Notes under the pieces: model-generated
Told to the model about the DNA's origin: nothing
Databases searched by the model: none
What the model saw: only the letters and a program-made list of their open reading frames with translations
Shown: positions 1-5,002 of the stretch, in pieces
How the letters are laid out: each line of letters begins with the position of its first letter
Position numbering within the stretch: position 1 is the first letter of the stretch
Translations under genes and position numbers: made by a program
Source of the DNA: Synergistaceae bacterium
GTDB lineage: Bacteria > Synergistota > Synergistia > Synergistales > Aminobacteriaceae
Reading direction: 5' to 3'
Length of the DNA stretch: 7,311 bases
Assembly: GCA_022837505.1 (NCBI GenBank)
Contig: JALHFZ010000076.1
Coordinates: 876-8,186 of the forward strand

Positions 1-151
1 AGAGGGCGGTGAGGTAGATCATCACTTCTGCGAAGCCGAGGGCCGCGGCAACACCCCGCCGTCCCCGCACCAGAAAAAGAATCCGGATCATGCCGATGCT
101 CACGTCGAGAATCCGGGCGAAGAAAATCATAAACAGTCCGAGAAAATCCAT
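1..151 (-). CDS. UPF0316 (DUF2179/DUF5698) family membrane protein, N-terminal part
   Basis: Only the first 50 codons are present; the gene runs off the left edge. The translation begins MDFLGLFMIFFARILDVS and continues with a G-x-x-R-I-x-x-x-x-R-G-x-R pattern and a G-F-x-E segment. This arrangement (ARxLDVSxGxxR, then RGxR, then GFxEVxIxL) is what I know from UPF0316/YebE-like integral membrane proteins, whose biochemical function is unknown. Two hydrophobic segments are visible, about residues 3-15 and 34-50. The ATG is chosen because the family motif starts at once after it, and a GGAG lies 9 nt upstream. A ten-codon ORF with a better Shine-Dalgarno sequence ends in an overlap with this ATG, so translation may be coupled. 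A possible -10 element (GATAAT, complement of 211-216) lies upstream, without a recognisable -35. The family call is fairly safe. Confidence 0.8.
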   Translation of the reverse strand, partial: MDFLGLFMIFFARILDVSIGMIRILFLVRGRRGVAAALGFAEVMIYLTAL

Positions 152-183
152 TAAGGGGATCTCCGGAGAAGCCGTAGGTTCAT
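151..183 (-). CDS. Possible 10-residue leader peptide upstream of the UPF0316 gene
   Basis: A short ORF (MNLRLLRRSP, then TAA) begins with ATG at 183. It has a strong Shine-Dalgarno sequence (AGGGAGG, 6 nt before the ATG), better placed than that of the UPF0316 gene. Its TAA stop overlaps the UPF0316 ATG as TAATG, the geometry of translational coupling. Three or four arginine codons in ten, including AGA and CGG, are notable. It could be a leader that couples or tunes translation of the membrane protein, or a chance ORF. No homology can be judged at this length. Confidence 0.35.
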   Translation of the reverse strand: MNLRLLRRSP

Positions 184-278
184 CAAATAACCTCCCTGCA
201 TCAATTCTCTATTATCCTACCATAGAGAAAAAAAAGGAAAAGGGCCTGTACCGCAAAGCCCCCCTCCCTCTCGTAGCG

Positions 279-311
279 GACGGAGAAAAATTTCCCTGCG
301 AGGGCTCCGTC
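279..311 (-). other. Stem-loop in the 184-328 intergenic stretch
   Basis: GACGGAG (279-285) pairs perfectly with CTCCGTC (305-311), and inside it CCCT (294-297) pairs with AGGG (301-304) around a GCG loop, leaving an 8-nt bulge on one side. It lies between the terminator of the isomerase gene and the likely start of transcription of the UPF0316 gene. No U-tract follows on either strand, so it is not an intrinsic terminator. It may be a processing or regulatory structure, or chance. Confidence 0.25.
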
Positions 312-328
312 AGAATGATTCAGGGAAA

Positions 329-372
329 TGAAAAAATAGGAAGCCGGACCATCGGGGCCCCGGCTTCCTATT
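329..372 (-). terminator. Rho-independent terminator of the PPIase gene
   Basis: A perfect 13-bp inverted repeat, AATAGGAAGCCGG (335-347) with CCGGCTTCCTATT (360-372), closes a 12-nt GC-rich loop. Read leftward, the stem is followed directly by a run of six U residues (complement of 331-336). It sits 35 bp past the stop codon of the peptidyl-prolyl isomerase. Stem length and U-tract make this the clearest terminator in the window. Confidence 0.92.
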
Positions 373-406
373 ATAAGGCTTATCAAAACACCGGGATACT
401 TCCCGG

Positions 407-1369
407 CTATTTCTTCTCCGGCGCCGCCGCTGCTCCGGCATCCCCGGAGGCTGGCTCCTTCGATTCTTCCTTCTTTTCCGTCTCTCCCAGGATCTCCACT
501 TTGTACTGTTCTCTGAGTTTCGTAAGCTGATCCTGGTAGAGTTTGGCCTTTTTCTCGTTGAGAAGCCCTTCTCTGATCTCGTCCTTCAGTTCGGCCAGAG
601 GCCGGACCGAGGCTTCTTTTTTCTCCGTCACCTTGATCAGGTGGAGGCCGAACTGGGTCTTTACGGGTTCGGCAGTGGTCTCTCCTGCCTTCATGGCGAA
701 GGCAGCCGTCTCAAACTCGGGGACCATCTGCCCCTTCGAGAAGAAGCCGAGGTCGCCCCCCTGCTCTTTCGACGGGCAGGTGGAATACTTTTTCGCAGCG
801 TCCTCGAAGGCCATGCCGCCCTTGAGGTCGTCCTGTACTTTTTTCATCTCCACATCGTCGCTCACGAGGATATGGCTTGCCCGGATGCTCTCGGGAATCT
901 CGAACTTGTCCTTGTTCTTCTCGTAGTATTCAGCCACCTCTTCATCGGTGACGGTCACGCCCTCAAGAAGGACGTCGATGGCGAACTTGCGGGTGAGGTC
1001 CTTTTTCAGGCTCTCGAGGTTGCGCTCGAATTCCGGATTGGCCGAGACCTTATGCTCCTGGCCATACAGGTAGAAGAGCTCCATATTGACAAGCTCCTCG
1101 AGGATCGCCCGATGGCCGGGCTCGTTGTCATACATGGCGGCCCGCTGGGGGTCGAGGCGGCCGAGGATATCCTGAACATCCTTCATCTTGATCTCCGTGC
1201 CTTCGACGACGGCCAGGACGGTCTCTGGGGACGGACGGGTCTTCTCGACCGCAGGGGTCTCCTTCGATTCGGGGGCGGGGTCAGTCTTCGTCTCCACGGC
1301 TCCGGCAAGGGAGCCGAGAAGAAGAAGGGCGGCAAAGGAAGCACACAGCAGATTACGGAAACGTTTCAT
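407..1369 (-). CDS. Secreted parvulin-type peptidyl-prolyl cis-trans isomerase (SurA/PrsA/PpiC-like foldase)
   Basis: A 320-residue exported chaperone likely to help fold proteins outside the inner membrane. Residues 1-24 form a signal peptide (MKRFR, hydrophobic core to LAGA, probable cleavage after AGA at 22-24) with no lipobox, so a soluble periplasmic protein is expected. Residues 25-48 are a Pro/Glu/Lys-rich linker. About 50-160 resembles a SurA/trigger-factor-like N-domain with a helical segment. About 162-250 is the parvulin rotamase domain: ASHILV (164-169), then GGDLGFF (204-210), MVPEFE (215-220) and FGLHLIKV (240-247), all characteristic. A coiled helix follows, and the last 25 residues are a Lys/Glu/Ala-rich tail. 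The start has GGAGG 8 nt upstream. A dedicated terminator follows the gene, which appears monocistronic. A weak promoter candidate (TTGACT, complement of 1407-1412, 15 bp from TATTTC) is not convincing. Confidence 0.92.
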   Translation of the reverse strand: MKRFRNLLCASFAALLLLGSLAGAVETKTDPAPESKETPAVEKTRPSPETVLAVVEGTEIKMKDVQDILGRLDPQRAAMYDNEPGHRAILEELVNMELFYLYGQEHKVSANPEFERNLESLKKDLTRKFAIDVLLEGVTVTDEEVAEYYEKNKDKFEIPESIRASHILVSDDVEMKKVQDDLKGGMAFEDAAKKYSTCPSKEQGGDLGFFSKGQMVPEFETAAFAMKAGETTAEPVKTQFGLHLIKVTEKKEASVRPLAELKDEIREGLLNEKKAKLYQDQLTKLREQYKVEILGETEKKEESKEPASGDAGAAAAPEKK

Positions 1370-1465
1370 TAAAATTCCTCCCTGAGAAATATCGTGTATT
1401 GAACCAAGTCAAAAACAGAGAAAAGTGTATCACAGAAGGGGCAAAAAAAATCGCGGGAACTGCTG

Positions 1466-1491
1466 AAAAATCTCCCCGGAAGGGGGATTTT
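1466..1491 (-). terminator. Terminator of the small membrane protein gene
   Basis: AAAATC(T)CCCC on the left and GGGGGATTTT on the right (1466-1491) form a stem with one bulged base and a short GGAA-type loop. Read leftward it ends in a run of five U. A second U8 run follows (complement of 1443-1450). It begins 9 bp past the stop codon of the 56-residue protein and lies ahead of the isomerase gene, separating the two transcripts. Confidence 0.7.
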
Positions 1492-1499
1492 GACCGCCC

Positions 1500-1670
1500 T
1501 CAGGGGTTTTGAAGAGTCCATGCCATGACGGCTATCACCCCTGCGCCGACGAGATCGAGAAAACCCTTCAGAGGATTTCCGGCGCGAAAACGGCGGATAC
1601 CGAGGGGGACAAGCACGGTGGAGCATCCGTAGAGTATCCACGGGGCGACGGAAGCAGCAAAAAATTCCAT
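1500..1670 (-). CDS. Small two-helix membrane protein, unknown function (56 aa)
   Basis: I do not recognise a family. The 56-residue product, MEFFAASVAPWILYGCSTVL onward, has a hydrophobic segment at about 3-24, a short positively charged loop with three Arg (RRFR, 26-29, then GNPLKG) and a second hydrophobic segment at about 37-53, ending WTLQNP. Under the positive-inside rule the loop would be cytoplasmic and both termini outside. The start is fixed by a very strong Shine-Dalgarno sequence (AAGGAGGAGAAGAA before the ATG); an upstream in-frame TTG lies inside the promoter -35 and is unlikely. The gene has a near-consensus promoter giving a leader of about 20 nt and its own terminator, which strongly supports a real single-gene unit despite its size. 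It may be a small regulatory or accessory membrane protein; the function is open. Confidence 0.72.
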   Translation of the reverse strand: MEFFAASVAPWILYGCSTVLVPLGIRRFRAGNPLKGFLDLVGAGVIAVMAWTLQNP

Positions 1671-1695
1671 TTCTTCTCCTCCTTTCAGCCCGTCA

Positions 1696-1724
1696 ATAAT
1701 GCCTTCCGGTCCTTTTTCTGTCAA
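1696..1724 (-). promoter_or_regulatory. Sigma-70-type promoter of the small membrane protein gene
   Basis: On the minus strand a perfect -35 TTGACA (complement of 1719-1724) is followed after exactly 17 bp by CATTAT (complement of 1696-1701), four of six matches to TATAAT. The predicted start of transcription, near 1689, leaves a leader of about 20 nt that just contains the GGAGG Shine-Dalgarno sequence. Position and spacing fit well. Confidence 0.7.
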
Positions 1725-1774
1725 GGGGAGAGAAATAACGGAGTTGTGCTAAAATAAAGTATAGATATGAACTG

Positions 1775-1829
1775 AAAAAAAGAGGGTCCCGAAGCTGTGA
1801 GGGTCGGGGCAACCCTTTTCTTCGGGACC
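1775..1829 (-). terminator. Branched intrinsic terminator facing left, with no CDS ahead of it
   Basis: GGTCCCGAAG (1785-1794) and CTTCGGGACC (1820-1829) form a perfect 10-bp stem. Inside its loop AGGGT (1800-1804) pairs with ACCCT (1812-1816), giving a nested second hairpin. Read leftward the stem is followed by CUC and seven U (complement of 1775-1781). Read rightward there is no U-tract, so the orientation is clear. No convincing protein gene ends here, which is the main argument for a non-coding transcript or an attenuator. Confidence 0.82.
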
Positions 1830-1873
1830 TGTGCGTGGGGAAGTTCATCAACCGAACGGAGTTTGTTTTGTAT
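1775..1873 (-). ncRNA. Candidate small RNA (about 100 nt) or terminated leader
   Basis: A leftward promoter (1880-1908) and a leftward intrinsic terminator (1775-1829) frame about 100 nt with no plausible ORF: reading frames that cross it lack a Shine-Dalgarno sequence and show no protein-like composition. The first 40 nt are unpaired-looking and A/C-rich, including the C-rich stretch CUUCCCC (complement of 1835-1841), which could base-pair with purine-rich ribosome binding sites. It does not resemble tmRNA, 6S RNA, SRP RNA, RNase P RNA or a riboswitch that I can recall. An alternative is a prematurely terminated leader of the small membrane protein gene, whose own promoter starts 50 bp further on. 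This is inferred from signals only. Confidence 0.5.
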
Positions 1874-1879
1874 GTCTGC

Positions 1880-1908
1880 ATTATGAATGGCCCGAAAGGA
1901 ATGCGCAA
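1880..1908 (-). promoter_or_regulatory. Candidate promoter of the small RNA
   Basis: TTGCGC (complement of 1903-1908) and CATAAT (complement of 1880-1885) are separated by exactly 17 bp on the minus strand. The -10 has five of six consensus bases, the -35 three of six. Transcription would start near 1873 and run into the branched terminator after about 100 nt. Confidence 0.5.
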
Positions 1909-1944
1909 GATTCTGTCTATTGAGACCTTTTAATTCTTTATGGT

Positions 1945-1960
1945 TTTTACAGCTGAAAAA
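1945..1960. promoter_or_regulatory. AT-rich palindrome, possible operator upstream of the response regulator
   Basis: TTTTaCAGCTGaAAAA is symmetric about 1952.5 apart from one central mismatched pair. It lies between the leftward small-RNA promoter and the rightward response-regulator promoter, about 65-80 bp upstream of the latter's predicted transcription start, a usual place for an activator site. Which protein binds is not known. AT-rich DNA makes chance palindromes more likely. Confidence 0.35.
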
Positions 1961-1988
1961 CACACTTTAAGCCAAACTTTTTAAATTA

Positions 1989-2017
1989 TTTAGTCCTTGA
2001 CAATCGCAAAGTATAAT
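1989..2017 (+). promoter_or_regulatory. Probable promoter of the response regulator/HPt operon
   Basis: A perfect -10 TATAAT (2012-2017) lies 32 bp before the chosen ATG; the start of transcription would be near 2024. At 17-bp spacing the -35 position holds only TTTAGT (1989-1994), a poor match, so activation by a regulator is plausible. A perfect TTGACA (1997-2002) is also present, but only 9 bp from the -10, too close to act with it. The upstream DNA (1965-1992) is AT-rich and could serve as an UP element. Confidence 0.55.
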
Positions 2018-2049
2018 GTTGCAGAGTATTGAAAGGGGGAGATGGAATC

Positions 2050-2757
2050 ATGGTTCAGATGAAAACCACCAAAGTGCTCATAGCCGAAGACGATCCTATG
2101 GTTTTGAGCCTCCACGTGCAGGCCCTTTCTCAGATGGAGGGGTTCGAAATCGCCGGCACGGTTTCAGACGGACAGCAGCTTGTGGATTTTTTCGATGGAT
2201 CCTCTGCGGATCTCATCATTATGGATATTTATATGCCCGGGATGAACGGCCTCGAGGCCCTCAAGATTCTGCGAAAAAACGGCCAAAGTGCCGACGTCAT
2301 CCTCGTCTCCGCCGGGAAAAAGGGAGAGATCGTCAATACCGCCCGCAAGCTCGGAGCCTTCGACTACATGATCAAGCCCTATTCCTTTCAGCGATTCCGG
2401 GCCTCCCTTCAGTCCTATCTCAGCCACAAGGCCCTCCTTCCTGCCCCGACGGAGGACGCTTCCCAGGAATCTCTCGATGCCCTTTTTGAAATTCCCTTCG
2501 CAAAAGAACATTTGCTTTCCGATGAAGACCTTCCCAAGGGGCTCCAGAAGGAAACCCTTGAGCTGATTGTGCGCGGAATCTCCTCCGCACCCAACAGCTC
2601 CGCCGAGGAGATCGCCGCAGAAACCTCCATATCCAGGTCTACGGCCCGGCGGTATCTCGAACATCTTCTCGAGAAGGGGCTTGTGGAAATACGCTTCGAA
2701 TACCTCGCCGTCGGTCGACCTGTGAAGAGGTATGCCCTGGCCCGGCGGCTTTCTTGA
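2050..2757 (+). CDS. CitB/DcuR-family response regulator (receiver plus DNA-binding domain)
   Basis: A 235-residue two-component transcription regulator. Receiver domain, residues 6-125: acidic pair D14-D15 in IAEDDPMV, phosphoacceptor D59 in IIMDIYMPGMNG, the conserved Ser/Thr position S87 in LVSAG, and K109 in MIKPY. After a linker (130-170) comes a winged-helix-type DNA-binding domain at 184-230, with EEIAAETSISRSTARRYLEH as the helix-turn-helix and VGRPVKRY as the wing. That ending is typical of CitB/DcuR/MalR regulators of di- and tricarboxylate use. The start is ATG 2050, preceded by AGGGGGAG at a proper distance; a TTG at 2029 in the same frame would put the Shine-Dalgarno sequence inside the coding region. 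No sensor kinase adjoins it; the next gene is an HPt protein. The regulated genes cannot be told from here. Confidence 0.92.
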   Translation: MVQMKTTKVLIAEDDPMVLSLHVQALSQMEGFEIAGTVSDGQQLVDFFDGSSADLIIMDIYMPGMNGLEALKILRKNGQSADVILVSAGKKGEIVNTARKLGAFDYMIKPYSFQRFRASLQSYLSHKALLPAPTEDASQESLDALFEIPFAKEHLLSDEDLPKGLQKETLELIVRGISSAPNSSAEEIAAETSISRSTARRYLEHLLEKGLVEIRFEYLAVGRPVKRYALARRLS

Positions 2758-2828
2758 GCCGCCGGAAAAGAGTGAGGCTCCGGAGCTTGTCTCTGGACGA
2801 TTATTTCCCCCGGGGAGGTCCGAAGGAT

Positions 2829-3224
2829 ATGGCCGACATGGGCGGATATGGTGCTGCTGCGGAAAGGGAGGTCACTGCGCCCTCTCTTACTTCAAGAGAT
2901 AAAATACTGGCCTTCACCGAGGGGAATGAGGCTTTCGCCCGTCAGATCGTGGGGGAATTTCTTCGAATCACCCCGCCCCTTCTGGAGGATATAAAAAAAG
3001 CCCTTGAGGAGAATAATGTCGAGTCTTTGAAAGGGTACTGCCACCGGATAAAGGGCAACCTGGCCTATCTCGGCGAGGACCGCATAATAAATATCGTCTC
3101 GGAAATTGACTGCAACAGCGTCACCTCAGCAGAACTTCGCCTTTTTTTCATCGAGATGGGCAAAATGCTTCAGCGCCTTGCGAGGGAGTGGGACCTCCCC
3201 TTCTGTCTCTCCTCTTCAGTCTGA
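2829..3224 (+). CDS. Stand-alone HPt (histidine phosphotransfer) protein
   Basis: A 131-residue protein carrying a single HPt domain, about residues 24-122. The motif CHRIKGNLAYLG (71-82) supplies the phosphorylatable His72, followed by Lys75-Gly76 and Gly82, matching the HxxKGxxxxxG signature. Surrounding amphipathic helices fit the four-helix bundle. HPt proteins shuttle phosphoryl groups between receiver domains of hybrid kinases and terminal response regulators, so its likely partner is the regulator 71 bp upstream. I chose ATG 2829, which has GGGGAGG 10 nt upstream. An in-frame TTG at 2754, overlapping the regulator's stop as TTGA, would add 25 mostly basic residues and has no Shine-Dalgarno sequence. 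The 3' end overlaps the convergent adenylyltransferase gene by 9 bp. The domain call is strong; the start is less certain. Confidence 0.85.
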   Translation: MADMGGYGAAAEREVTAPSLTSRDKILAFTEGNEAFARQIVGEFLRITPPLLEDIKKALEENNVESLKGYCHRIKGNLAYLGEDRIINIVSEIDCNSVTSAELRLFFIEMGKMLQRLAREWDLPFCLSSSV

Positions 3225-4061
3225 CTGATCTCCCTTTTTCAGAGCAAGACGGGAGAACTCGTCCTCCTTCAGGTCCATCCAGAGAAAAGCCCCGCTCAGC
3301 ACGGACCCTTTCCCGGTGATCAGCTTGATCGCCTGGGCGCACTCAAGGGCCGCCACGACGGCGGGGGTAAAGGGCGGGTTCCCGAGTTCCCTTTCTTCCC
3401 CCTGATCCTTCCCCTCCGGAAAAAAATCCGCCATGGACGGTCCGTCCGGCAGCACCACCCCCACCTGCCCCCAGAACCCTCCGATTGCCCCCGAGACCAC
3501 CGGGATATTCCGCTCTCCGCACCGGGCATAGAGGGTGCGCCGGGAGGGGAGATTGTCCAGGCAGTCCAGGGCTACGTCGATGCCGTCCAGAATCCCCTCG
3601 GCTGAATAGTCGTCGAACCGGCACTGCCGCTCCTCCGCAGCCACCGAACCGTTGATCTCCTCAACCCTCCGGACCGCCTCCCGGGCCTTCGATATCCCCA
3701 GGGTCTTCTCGGTAGCCAGAAGCTGCCGGTTCAGATTCGATTCGTCGAAGACATCGCTGTCCACGAGGACGAGCCTCCCGACCCCTGCCCGGGCCAGAAT
3801 TTCCGCCACGTACCCCCCCAGGCCGCCGCACCCGATGACCGCGGCGGAGGACTGAAGAAGGGCTGTCTGCCCTTCAAGCCCAAGGGTCCCCATGGACCGG
3901 AGATACCGGGAAGGGACAAACCCCCTCGCCAGGCAGTAAATCTCCCCTTCGGCGGAACTCACCCCGGCCTCTGCGGCGGCCCGCCTCAACGTCCGGTAGG
4001 AGACCACCTTCCACTCCCCGATCCGTTCCGCCGTCCTCCCCACAGGGTCAAACCAGTCCAT
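3216..4061 (-). CDS. HesA/MoeB/ThiF-family adenylyltransferase (E1-like)
   Basis: A 281-residue E1-like enzyme expected to activate the C-terminal Gly of a MoaD/ThiS-type carrier with ATP. Residues 48-68 hold the family lead-in (FVPSRYLRSM, then LEGQ). The Rossmann nucleotide loop is GCGGLGG (77-83), VDSDVFDESNLNRQ (100-113) carries the Asp and Arg that contact ATP, and LDCLDN (165-170) the catalytic Asp. GFWGQVGVV (195-203) and NPPFTPAVVAALECAQAIKLITG (from 228) complete the fold. The Zn-binding CxxC pairs of MoeB/ThiF are absent; ADFFPE stands where the first would be, which points to the HesA-like group. The start is ATG 4061, with GGAGGGGGAG just upstream; an open frame continues upstream only as overlap with the preceding gene. 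It lies 20 bp after the secreted-protein gene, so the two are probably one operon. The MoaD-like gene at 5003-5275 is the obvious substrate. Molybdenum/tungsten cofactor work is inferred. Confidence 0.88.
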   Translation of the reverse strand: MDWFDPVGRTAERIGEWKVVSYRTLRRAAAEAGVSSAEGEIYCLARGFVPSRYLRSMGTLGLEGQTALLQSSAAVIGCGGLGGYVAEILARAGVGRLVLVDSDVFDESNLNRQLLATEKTLGISKAREAVRRVEEINGSVAAEERQCRFDDYSAEGILDGIDVALDCLDNLPSRRTLYARCGERNIPVVSGAIGGFWGQVGVVLPDGPSMADFFPEGKDQGEERELGNPPFTPAVVAALECAQAIKLITGKGSVLSGAFLWMDLKEDEFSRLALKKGDQSD

Positions 4062-4081
4062 GTGCTCTCCCCCTCCCGCTG

Positions 4082-4825
4082 TTACTGGAGAATGCGAATC
4101 CCCTGGCCATCCATCCGAAGCTGATGCGGGTCCATACCCAGAAACTCGATCATGGCCTGGCGTCCGAACTGCCTGAAAGAGTCTGCGGCCTCTCCATTCC
4201 CCTCCTCCTCTGCCTGATTGTGCCCGGCAAGAGCGAAGATCGCCATGCACGCCAGAACTTCGGCGAAATCCTTTTTCCCGGCGTTGGTGGCTGACGTCAT
4301 GCCCGGCTGTTCGGCAAGCAGCCGATCCATCTGAGTGGCAGCAGCGAGAATAGCTGAGTCGTCAACTTCATTCTCCGTTGATATGCCGACGCACACGCCG
4401 GCAAAGAACGCGAGGGCAAACCCCAGATCGTGCGGGCGCCCCGCCTGGTTTGAAATCTGATCAAAACTTACGAGGGCCTCTTTGAAAAAAGCGGTGAGTT
4501 CCTTCTTCGACGCATTTTCGTTGGAAAAGACTTCGGCGACACGGAGAGGAACCTTGGAGGGGGATGAGGACGGACGGTACACAGTCCGGGAAATCTCCGG
4601 TGCTCCCGCCTTAGCCGAGTTTTCCCGCTGCATCTTTTTCAGAGAAGCTCCCGCCATCATCTTGTTGTATATCATAGTGTCGAGAAGGGCGGATCCGGGG
4701 TTGTTCCAGACACCGCCTGTGTAGGCGCTGCTCCACGAGTTGGCCCCCTCAGCCGCCGGAATGAACGCAAAAACACACAGGAGAAACAGGATAATCTTTT
4801 TTTTCACCTCTATCGCCGCCTTCAT
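4082..4825 (-). CDS. Exported protein resembling the DUF6683 family
   Basis: A 247-residue protein with a clear signal peptide: MKAAIEVKKK, hydrophobic core IILFLLCVFAFIP (11-23), probable cleavage after AEG (25-27). Residues 30-105 are a low-complexity region rich in Ser, Asn and Pro. The C-terminal half (108-247) is helical: ELTAFFKEALVSFDQI, then GRPHDLGFALAFFAGV (129-144), and a tail with IEFLGMDPHQLRMDGQGI (226-243). From memory this helix order and the FLG-D-P-x-x-L-R ending resemble proteins labelled DUF6683, whose role is unknown. The start ATG 4825 has only a weak Shine-Dalgarno sequence (GGGAAG, about 14 nt away); a GTG at 4807 inside the basic N-region is an alternative and keeps the signal peptide. 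It is the first gene of the operon with the adenylyltransferase. Why a secreted protein and a cytoplasmic E1 enzyme share an operon is unclear. Confidence 0.75.
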   Translation of the reverse strand: MKAAIEVKKKIILFLLCVFAFIPAAEGANSWSSAYTGGVWNNPGSALLDTMIYNKMMAGASLKKMQRENSAKAGAPEISRTVYRPSSSPSKVPLRVAEVFSNENASKKELTAFFKEALVSFDQISNQAGRPHDLGFALAFFAGVCVGISTENEVDDSAILAAATQMDRLLAEQPGMTSATNAGKKDFAEVLACMAIFALAGHNQAEEEGNGEAADSFRQFGRQAMIEFLGMDPHQLRMDGQGIRILQ

Positions 4826-4867
4826 GGAAAAATGAACTTCCCGGAGGGACCTGCCCCGCCTTCGCCT

Positions 4868-4897
4868 ATTCTACTCTCTGCCGCTTCGGGAAAGCAA
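4868..4897 (-). promoter_or_regulatory. Candidate promoter of the exported protein/adenylyltransferase operon
   Basis: On the minus strand TAGAAT (complement of 4868-4873, five of six matches) lies 18 bp from TTGCTT (complement of 4892-4897, three of six). The start of transcription would be near 4861, leaving a leader of about 36 nt before the ATG at 4825. The -35 is weak, so the call is tentative. Confidence 0.4.
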
Positions 4898-4922
4898 TGA
4901 GGCTCTCCGCGCCGGGAGTTTC

Positions 4923-4941
4923 CTCCTCTTCTGAAGAGGAG
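4923..4941. promoter_or_regulatory. Perfect palindrome in the divergent intergenic region
   Basis: CTCCTCTTC and GAAGAGGAG are perfect inverted repeats around a single central base (4932). It sits between the divergent exported-protein gene and the MoaD-like gene, upstream of both candidate promoters. It could be an operator for a dimeric regulator acting on both units, since its symmetry suits a DNA-binding dimer. As RNA it would give an 8-bp stem with a 3-nt loop. Confidence 0.45.
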
Positions 4942-4967
4942 AAGCACCCTATATACGAAATTCCCGC

Positions 4968-4996
4968 TGGAAATGCAGGCCGGGCTCGGATAGAAT
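4968..4996 (+). promoter_or_regulatory. Promoter of the MoaD-like gene, placed for a leaderless mRNA
   Basis: TGGAAA (4968-4973, four of six) and TAGAAT (4991-4996, five of six) are 17 bp apart. The last base of the -10 is only 6 nt before the ATG at 5003, so the expected transcription start coincides with the A of the start codon. No Shine-Dalgarno sequence is visible between them. Confidence 0.5.
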
Positions 4997-5002
4997 AAAA
5001 GA

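Noticed and set aside
641..1372. Long plus-strand reading frame opposite the isomerase gene
   Set aside because: It is the antisense shadow of a clearly conserved parvulin gene, with no ribosome site and no protein-like motif.
1693..1963. Two overlapping minus-strand reading frames of 71 and 80 codons
   Set aside because: They run through the branched terminator and a promoter, lack ribosome sites and show no membrane segments or motifs.
2754..2828. TTG start of the HPt gene overlapping the regulator stop (TTGA)
   Set aside because: The geometry would allow coupling, but there is no Shine-Dalgarno sequence and the added residues are basic and not domain-like; ATG 2829 has GGGGAGG upstream. 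Kept only as an alternative.
4062..4250. N-terminal extension of the adenylyltransferase frame
   Set aside because: It overlaps the 3' end of the exported-protein gene in another frame; ATG 4061 has a strong ribosome site and begins just before the family region.
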